Shown here: positions 56,511 to 64,000 of the stretch, one piece after another
Position numbering within the stretch: the first letter of the stretch is position 1
Layout: each line of letters begins with the position of its first letter
NCBI GenBank assembly: GCA_035048485.1
Contig: CM068588.1
Span: forward strand, 29,344,769 to 29,408,768
DNA length: 64,000 nucleotides
Direction: 5' to 3'
Source of the DNA: Pteria penguin
Taxonomy: Eukaryota > Mollusca > Bivalvia > Pterioida > Pteriidae
Translations under genes and position numbers: made by a program
Notes under the pieces: model-generated
What the model saw: the letters and a program-made list of their open reading frames with translations, nothing else
The model's database searches: none
What the model was told of the DNA's origin: nothing

Positions 56511-57209
56511 CCGTATTTGAGTAAGATAGTCTTAGTATTACGCAGGACAAGACACAAGCAAAGAGAAAGGACTTGATTCATGGTCATGTACATAAATTTC
56601 AGGGCAAGTTGAATATTCGTGTGCCAATAAATTTGATAACACGGTGCATATTTCGATGCCAGTTAAAACTTCTACAAAACGTGATTTCGTACCAAACCTT
56701 ACTTTCTGAAATTGTATTGAGAAGTATATGTAGTCACATTGTTATTTATAAATCATTTAGGATATAAATCACGCAGATGTCGATATTCTTCACCATTAGT
56801 ATGACCTTGACACTGAGTATCAACTATGAATAAAAATATAGACATTGGTAAAACGTACTTCTCAATGGAGCTGCTAATGTCAGTGTCTTTGATCTACTAA
56901 ACTGTATGTTATATCGGTAAGCTCCCATAATTTACACATAAGAATGTGACCGTGTTCCAGACTGATCATCAAGCGAAAAAGAAGTTTCACCAATGCAATC
57001 TTGTGGCATTGCCCTTGTCTTGAGGTGGTCGTATCATATCAAATTTACACATTTGAATAATAAAGGGTTTTCCCCGATACCATTCAATGAACCAACTCTC
57101 TCAACTTTTGTAATGAAGTGGATGTCTCGGAGCACCCATCTATGGCTCTTCTCATGCAATGTCGGTCAGTTCTGCCTATCAAATTGCACAGGAATTTCCA
57201 CCTATGCTA
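56511..57209. other. intergenic, nothing recognised
   Basis: No gene or repeat that I can support. Confidence 0.45.
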
Positions 57210-57370
57210 AGAACCCACTCGAAACAGGTATCTGTAATGTGACAACTTCCACCAACCGTGACACTGGATATCGGTTTTAATTGTCTCATTTGAAAAACAG
57301 GACACCTAGGACTCGAATTTGTGTCCTCTTACTACAAGCCAGACACGCTTATCGACTGAGTCACGACGGC
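57210..57370 (-). repeat. diverged SINE head, minus strand
   Basis: ATTGTCTCATTTGAAAAACAGGACACC and GGACTCGAATTTG resemble the SINE at 57759-58035, truncated and older. Ends near GAGTCACGACGGC. Confidence 0.6.
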
Positions 57371-57650
57371 TCTAAAAATTGGTCCCGACACGAGTTAGTC
57401 CCAAAGCTGCACACGGCAAGAGTGCTCGTCAGTAGGCTTGCGATCGAGTAATGTTCAACACCAAAGGATGATTTCAGCTATATGATGGAGGCACCTGTTC
57501 GGTGCATATACTCTAATTTTTTTGACATGTAATTACCTACCTGAAGCAGCGTGGGATCTGTCTGCGTGATGCAGAACCCTTTTTATGTCCCTAAACATGA
57601 GATTCGGGGTATATAGTGATTGATCTGTCCGCTGTATGCTCATCTAAATA

Positions 57651-57651
<1 letters not shown>

Positions 57652-57706
<55 letters not shown>
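57652..57706. repeat. (CA)n microsatellite
   Basis: About 27 uninterrupted CA units. Confidence 0.97.
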
Positions 57707-57707
<1 letters not shown>

Positions 57708-57758
57708 GACTGAAATCTCTTTCTGACAGCAAGTATCTAACCCTGTTTGTCAAATTAG

Positions 57759-58035
57759 ATTGATTGATTGATTGATTTTTGTTTAACGTCACACCACGAA
57801 TATTTCACGTACATGGTGACGGCATATGCCTGATGCGGGGAATAGAAATTTTGACCTTTGCAACAGACCCACCCGAAGCAGTGAGGAATCTTTAACGTGC
57901 CATGCATACCACGACACGGGGCCTCGGTTTTTACTGTCTCATCCGAAAGACAGGACACCGGCATGACCAGAGCGGGACTCGAACCCCGGCCTCCTGATCA
58001 GGAGGCCAGCGCGACACCACTATGCCACACCGGCT
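57759..58035 (-). mobile_element. full-length SINE with 13-bp target-site duplication
   Basis: Minus strand: tRNA-like head with A box TGGCATAGTGG (58027-58017) and B box GGTTCGAGTCC (57985-57975), body, and a (CAAT)n tail. The 13-bp repeat TTTGTCAAATTAG flanks it at 57746-57758 and 58036-58048. Intact boxes and exact duplication imply recent insertion. Confidence 0.92.
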
Positions 58036-58218
58036 TTTGTCAAATTAGAAGCATTGCTGATCCAATAATAAGCACTTCTGCTTCAACCTGTTTTCTGGTG
58101 TAAAAATTACTAGTTACCTGGGTATATGTTGACGGCATCCTCTCGGTGTATGGTCTCGGAAGTTTGACCTACACAACAGTCAAATGTAACTCGAGGACTC
58201 GGTTAGGAGTCACAAAAA

Positions 58219-59922
58219 CAAGAGGCCCAAGTGGGTCTATATCGCTTACCTGAGTACCTAGATGATCAGTCATGCAGGAAGGAAGAATTCATTTATTTTT
58301 GCATTACTGTGACTAAGTCAACATAAATGTTGAAAATATGTCAAATTTTATTTCAGACCAGAATAAAAAACAACACTTTTTTGCACATCCATTCAGGTGA
58401 TTTTGATATTAAGCATTTGCTTTGTCTCTGCAAGATGTGATTCAGGGCAACAAGTTAATCGTTATCTTTAGGTGGGGCCTTTTGTTGACTGATTTCAAGT
58501 CTGGGTCATGAACAACAAGTGTTTCAAATATTGTCCAGATCTAACTTAAAATTTCCTAGTTTCATATACTGAGTGTTGAAAAACATCTAAAAACTTATTT
58601 AGATGTGTAAAGAAATGAAAAAAAAATTTTGACCACAGCTGGATTTGAACTGCTACTCTCCATATTTCAATTACCAAGTGGTATATGTACCATTGTGAAA
58701 ACTACTTATTAGACATGGTGGCATTATCTGTTAACCAATTTGGATGAAATTTACCAAATTGATAGAGGACCTTAGTACTTCATGTATTCCATGTTTCATT
58801 AAAATCTTTCATGTGGTATAACAGCAGAAGTGAAAAATGTGATTGAATTGTTCCTATACACACCCTCATTTGGAAGTCTTAAAAAATTCATAGAAAATCC
58901 AAAAATTGAGATATTGACAAAATTTTTTCAAAGTAACATTCCTTACCATAATTATGATCACAATAGTCCATAAGAAATCATCATTATCAATTAACTGGTA
59001 AATATGACACTTTTCTGCATTGAAATCACCAAGTCCAAAGAAATGTCGAAAAAAATTCTAAAATTTGATTTTGGAAGGGAACCAAAATGACAATATGTCT
59101 TCACTCATCCCTCTAGATCATTTCTATGCATTCTGTTCATCTCTGTATACAGCCCGTATGAAAAAAATATTGTTAAAGGAGGGTACTCTTTTGTGACCTA
59201 CTTTTGACTATGGTGGCGCCACCTGTAAAGAGGTCTGGATGAAAACAACAAAATTTGAAGAGGATCATAAGTGACTTATTTCTACCAAGATTTATTATAA
59301 TCCTTGGAATAGTTTTGTAGAAAAAGTTGAAAATGTGAAAAATAGTCAACCCCCCTTTTATTTTTGGAAGTCTTAAAAAATTCATAAAAAATCCAAAAAC
59401 TGAGATAATGACAAAATTCTTTCATAATAATATTCCTTACCACAATTATGATCAAAATAGTCATTAAGAAATCATCAATATCAATTAACTGAAAAACATG
59501 ACACTTTTCTTCATTGAAATGACTAAGTCCAGAAACACATCAAAAAAGCGTAAATTTCTATTTGACGGATCTTAACCCCGAACACAATTTTTGATAACCC
59601 ATCTTTATAGATTATTGAAATGCAATTAGTTTCCCCATTTATGTACTGGTTCTGGAGGAGAAGATGTTTGAAGAGGGTACCGTTTTGGGCACTTTTGGCC
59701 CCGCCCTGGATCCACCCCTGAGGGAATCTGGATCCCGAACATAATTTTAGTAGGGGACCTTGAGTACATCATTTTTACAAAGTTTGATCCAAATCTGCAA
59801 TGTAGTTCCAGAGAAGAAATCGAAAATATGAAAAAGTTAACGACGGACGGACGACGACGACGACGGACGACGGACGGCGCACTATGACAATAGCTCACTT
59901 GAGCCTTTGGCTCAGGTGAGCT
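58219..59922 (-). repeat. large modular repeat, family C, copy 2, inverted
   Basis: Reverse complement of the 33.9-36.5 kb family. Begins CAAGAGGCCCAAGTGGGTCT and ends with the CGTCCGTCG-type run and the palindrome at 59892-59922. About 0.8 kb shorter because it has fewer internal modules. Minus-strand ORFs over it are not genes. Confidence 0.88.
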
Positions 59923-60263
59923 AGAAAACAACCAAAAAACCAAAATCATCCTAGAAAACAGTCGGAATTGAATCCGGGTCGTTGTATGAGAACTTCATTG
60001 CGATACTCCTGGATCTACCTGCCATCCTTACTTTACCGCCACAACATTAAAACGTGACCAACTCCTGTTAGTGTCGCATAACAGATGCTTCTCAGCTACA
60101 TGTAGCTTGGACTGGGGTTGTTTTAGCTATTTGTGGATAACAAATAAACACATACCTCAATTTCATAATTGTGTAAAACTTTATTAGTCGTTTTCTATGA
60201 ATACATTCAATACAATGATGGTGTATTGAAACAATCCAGTGTCTATCAAACGAAGATCAACGA

Positions 60264-60468
60264 AAATACAAGATACACAAGACAGTTTTCAATCATAGTC
60301 TTACAAATACAAGATACAATAGACAGTCTTCAATCATAGTCTTACAAATACAAGATACACAAGACAGTCTTCATGTCATAGTCTTACAAATACAAGATAC
60401 ACAAGACAGTCTTCATGTCATAGTCTTACAAATACAAGATACACAAGACAGTCTTCATGTCATAGCAC
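60264..60468. repeat. tandem repeat, about 41-43-bp unit, five copies
   Basis: CTTACAAATACAAGATACAC then AAGACAGTCTTCATGTCATAGT, nearly identical copies. Confidence 0.92.
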
Positions 60469-61262
60469 TATATTACGATATCCTTTCCTAAGAAAAAGAG
60501 TACCTAGAGATGTTCACCTTGACGCCGAGACAGTGACTTGTTCAGACACAGAACAACTCGGAAAATATTGTATAGAACCCGATTTTTTCCCAATGAAGCA
60601 GCGAAATGAAAATTTAACAATGATAAACACCTTCCATTAGCTTATCAACACTGAAAAGACATACAGAATCATTTCTATTACAGTATGATCAGAAAAGTGG
60701 TTATGAAACAGGTGCTCGTGACATACCAGGTTTATCCCTCTTACTGATGAGCGTCTGTGGAAAATGAGCAGAAAAGCACTATATATATAAAGCGGTAATT
60801 TTACTCTTCATTATAACAATACTATAGATAAAATTATAGATGTCTTTTCGGTCTTTTCCATCATTAAAGATCAACATGTAAAACTATTATGATAACTGCA
60901 CAAATTTTTGAGATTGACGTAAAAAATTATTATATATAAAATTTGAATCAACATTATTCAATGTTATAATACTATATCATAAAAAATTCAGTTCACCGAG
61001 ATATTACAGCATATAAAGCGAGCGACACTTGTTACATATATATATACATTAAAATGAATATTTTTAAAATGTTAAATTATTTATTACATGTACATTCTTT
61101 TAAAGGCACTTCAATCCTCCTGCAAAATTTAACCACCATAAAAAGAATAAATTAAGTATATGTGTCCGTAATTATCATCCTATTTCGTTTGCATACATCC
61201 TTTCCTTTCTTTGCCACTGATTTTTTTTATGACATGACATTCTACAGAACCCTTCACGTAAA

Positions 61263-61403
61263 CTGCAGGACTGACGTTTTGTGTGGCAAAATCATCACAG
61301 TTCCCGCAAAATGACGTATGGTAATATTATATCATGACGTCAAATATTTTACGGGAAACGTTACTATTTGCCAGTCAAACGTCAGTCCCGCAGATGACGT
61401 GAA
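61263..61403. repeat. fold-back element, 141 bp
   Basis: Arms share TTCACGT, GGACTGACGTTT, TGGCAAA, TTCCCG and TGACGT in mirrored order; imperfect pairing of about 60 bases per arm. Confidence 0.7.
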
Positions 61404-61921
61404 CGGATTTACTGATTTGTTTGATTGACTTATTAATGAAGTAAGGACACCTATTGATTTTGGATTCAAACCTGTCAATAACGGTCACAGTCACTATTTA
61501 CTACCATACATGTATTTTGATCCATGCAAGGAGGACTTTGGTTTGTAGATTATAGTGTTTTGTTTTAAATACAAATTATCCATTAAAACAAACGCATTTG
61601 AAGAGACACAAATAACCAATTTTCACCCCCCCTCCCAAAAAAAAAATAATAATAATAATGAAGCATTGATTATGAATGTTAATGAAATCAACATTTAAAA
61701 AAAAATTGTAGAAGTCAAAACTTTGCATTATACTGAAATGTGTTTATAATCATACTCTCATATAAATGCATAATTACATCAAAATATTATCTCCCTTCTA
61801 ATTAGGAAGATATTAAAACAGTGCATATAAAACAGTATTTTAAAATCAATAAAAATGCGTGTGTATATATTGGCATCAATGAGTAATTCTTAACTGTTTA
61901 AATGTATATACATTGGTTTGT

Positions 61922-62023
61922 GTGGCAAACCAATTTACGGTGATCAGTCTTGGCAGGTTAACCAATATACGGTGGTCAGTGTTGGCAGGTTAACCAATAC
62001 ACAGTGGTCAGTGTTGGCACGGG
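61922..62023. repeat. tandem repeat, about 36-bp unit, three copies
   Basis: AACCAAT.TACGGTG.TCAGT.TTGGCAGGTT repeated with small changes. Confidence 0.85.
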
Positions 62024-62118
62024 TAGGATCTAGGCCGAGAATTATTCGTCGCCATTACTCTATTGGATCTCCATACATGCACAACCCGAACTAAACTAGG
62101 CCCGCAAGAAATGAAAAC

Positions 62119-62237
62119 TTAAACTACCTCCAACTCCTGTGTAACAACGAGTCTACAAAGAGTCCGTTGTAGTATTAAAGCAACAGCTACTGCAAGTACA
62201 AGAATAGAAATACCGACTTCTCGGTCACCAAACATTT
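62119..62237 (-). CDS. tentative terminal exon with membrane helix
   Basis: Minus strand: acceptor TTGTACCTTTTCAG, then MFGDREVGISILVLAVAVAL, ILQRTLCRLVVTQELEVV and TAA. A clear hydrophobic helix of about 18 residues followed by a basic tail, as at the C-terminus of a single-pass or tail-anchored protein. Upstream exons would lie to the right, but none could be joined with confidence. Unrecognised family. Confidence 0.35.
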
Positions 62238-63517
62238 CTGAAAAGGTACAAGGCTACCAAGAATCTAAAGCCCTAGTCAAGCATAGCACGTAAATCCATA
62301 GAGCTATCGTAATAGTCCAGGATAAGGGCGAGGTTAGCAAGTGTCTGCACAACACATATATCAGAGCGGTTTATGATGCCTCAGCTGAGGTGAAAGGCTA
62401 TTTTAGACCTTTTCGACCTTTATTGGTCAATTCTGCAAGGGAGAGTGTTGCATCTTTGTCATCGAGGTCTCCTTGCATGCACAGCACTGGGGATATCACT
62501 GCCCGTAGTAAATATGGCACAATACTGAACACATCAATGGAATGTGAAATCTCTAAAATATACAACGATCTTACATATAAAATAAAACGGTATACACGTC
62601 TTAATTAATTCAAATCATATACAACCTTAAAAAGATCACGACAAACGTTGAAGTGCATGCGGTCTTTATCCATTCCACGTAACTCCATGCTTATATTAGT
62701 CTACTGAATGTGTGTAATAAAAGCCCATTGTGTTTAAATGATGCTTTGATATTCTACCTTATTCTGTTATATTATGTCAACATGAATATATGTAAAACTC
62801 TGATCTGTGTTTTAAAAATGAATTAACTGAAGTGAACTGAAAGACTTTGGCACTGTTGTCAGTGGATAGTCGTTACAGAATTGCAGATGAAAATGAAATA
62901 CGGAATTAGTCTTGATTGATTGCTCTTTTTTAGATAAGCATACTAAATAGTCGGAAGAAACCTTACCACTCTGTTCCTTCCCTCAGAAGGTAATTTTCTC
63001 AATGGTGGATTCAGGGGTTGTGGAAGGGGCGTCTGCCTTCGGCAGTGACACGAGGTTTTAATATAGTCCACATGTATTTTTGTTATTTCATTAAAAATGG
63101 AAAAAATGTGCTCTTCGAACACTTCCTTTTCTACAGCAAAGATGCTGCTTAATCCACCACTTCTGCTTTACTGCGATTTCATCTGTTGAAGGGTGATAAA
63201 ATGTAAAAAAAAAGAAAAATGTTTAAAAGGTATTAACACTGACAAATTGCTCCAGACCAGGGGCACCGATACTGATGATATACTGTACCAGGACCTTGAA
63301 GGATGGTGTGTATTGGCCACCATCACATATTCTAGACGTAAATTTCGCCCCTGCTCCCGTATACTACATACTGCAAGTCACAAAATGAAGTCTAGACGGG
63401 TGACGTTTAAATCTTTACGTTAAATGTGCGTTGCTGTTAGCTCTAGTTTTTTTTTCATTAAACACAAAATAGTTGTAATTTCCAACGAACTTGAGTCACT
63501 TTCTGCACAGTCCTGGT
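62238..63517. other. no firm gene; part of a CAGTGGCGGAT-type MITE
   Basis: Near 63003-63060 GGTGGATTCAGGGGTTGTGG...GGGGCGTCTGCC resembles one end of the MITE family. A plus-strand open segment at about 63254-63423 (LLQTRGTDTDDILYQDLEG) has a possible acceptor before it but no supported donor. Confidence 0.3.
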
Positions 63518-63749
63518 CTACGGCCACACTAAACACACACTAGCTATGACGAGTGCCGCCAACACAGTATATCCTCCCTTAGTCACTGTTTGGCCGTTCT
63601 TGTCCCTAGGATTTGATCCCCATTTTGGTTCCAGTTTAGAGCAAGCCGGTGGACGCATGCCCAGAAATATTCGTTCTAGAAATATTGCAGCTGATTCTCC
63701 ACAGTTCTCACCCACTAGCGGCGAAAAGCAGTTTAAGGAGACGGTGTGA
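63518..63749. CDS. possible exon, coding strand unresolved
   Basis: Both strands are open behind plausible acceptors. Plus: CTTTCTGCACAG at about 63500-63511, then LVYGHTKHTLAMTSAANTVY through a polar tail to FKETV and TGA. Minus: ACATTTTCAG, then LHTVSLNCFSPLVGENCGES through GGYTVLAALVIASVCLVWP and TAG, a hydrophobic C-terminus. I recognise neither product. At most one is likely to be real. Confidence 0.3.
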
Positions 63750-63907
63750 AGACTGAAAATGTAAAAGGGTGCATCTTATTATAAACTCCCAGAGTACAAT
63801 AAGAATTTGTTCTTCTTGTTTAACACCAATTCATATCCTACAGCTGAATTTGATAAATGATACAAATTTGGATTTAATCAAATTACATTCTTATTTGATA
63901 CATTTTT

Positions 63908-64000
63908 ATGTCTCGGATCGATAAATCAGGGGTATATTAATTTGATGTGTCTGTCTGTTTGTTGGTCTGTCTACTTTTTACTTTAACCTTCACCCAAACT
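63908..64000. repeat. possible start of a modular repeat, cut by the window end
   Basis: TATGTCTCGGATCGATAAAT then TGTCTGTCTGTTTGTTGGTCTG resembles the opening of family B (36792, 47269). Too short to be sure. Confidence 0.35.

Larger units (their letters stand above)
60180..62118 (-). other. possible 3' UTR of a minus-strand gene
   Basis: AT-rich with few interspersed repeats. A minus-strand AATAAA (plus TTTATT at 60180-60185) could end a transcript whose last coding exon is at 62119-62237. Contains the tandem repeat at 60264-60468 and a fold-back at 61263-61403. Confidence 0.3.

Noticed and set aside
59626..59949. Minus-strand ORF with RRRRRPSVV
   Set aside because: It reads through the CGTCCGTCG tract and end of the family C repeat.

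Overview
The window is AT-rich, intron-rich animal DNA. Every intron placed has GT-AG borders, and the repeats are tRNA-headed SINEs, fold-back MITEs and modular repeats of a kind I associate with bivalve molluscs. I therefore read it as a bivalve nuclear genome (inference; a species cannot be named). No prokaryotic operon, CRISPR array, rRNA gene or intact tRNA gene was seen.

Layout. (1) 1-682: last exon of an unrecognised single-pass membrane protein on the + strand, with a poly-A signal. (2) 1.8-5.6 kb: a SINE tail, a 2.2-kb minisatellite with a 38-bp unit, and three fold-back elements laid end to end. (3) 7,243-15,920, minus strand: a complete nine-exon mitochondrial-clan cytochrome P450 of 541 residues. 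(4) 15,921-16,502: a 582-bp shared divergent promoter region. (5) 16,503-50,755, plus strand: a complete 23-exon orthologue of CTTNBP2 (cortactin-binding protein 2), 1,778 residues, with CortBP2 coiled coil, proline-rich region, six ankyrin repeats, a P-loop NTPase-like domain and a long basic, serine-rich tail. (6) 50.8-60 kb: 3' UTR, a hAT-like element of 1.4 kb with a nested MITE, a 34-bp minisatellite with higher-order structure, several SINEs and an inverted copy of a large modular repeat. (7) 60.2-64 kb: a tentative 3' end of a minus-strand membrane-protein gene, and a segment open on both strands whose coding strand I cannot settle.

All splice phases were checked by hand. The P450 exons sum to 1,626 nt and the CTTNBP2 exons to 5,337 nt, both multiples of three with one terminal stop. 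The two genes share a promoter region but no known pathway: the P450 should act in mitochondria on a small lipophilic substrate, CTTNBP2 on the cortical actin/microtubule cytoskeleton.

The more notable signals are inside CTTNBP2: a 66-bp tandem duplication that copies a splice donor in frame, a duplicated 45-nt micro-exon, an intronic stop plus poly-A signal that would give a short isoform, a perfect 39-bp fold-back 27 bp upstream of an acceptor, and a run of 13-residue R-x-S repeats in the tail. I did not find evidence of a wholly new biological system.
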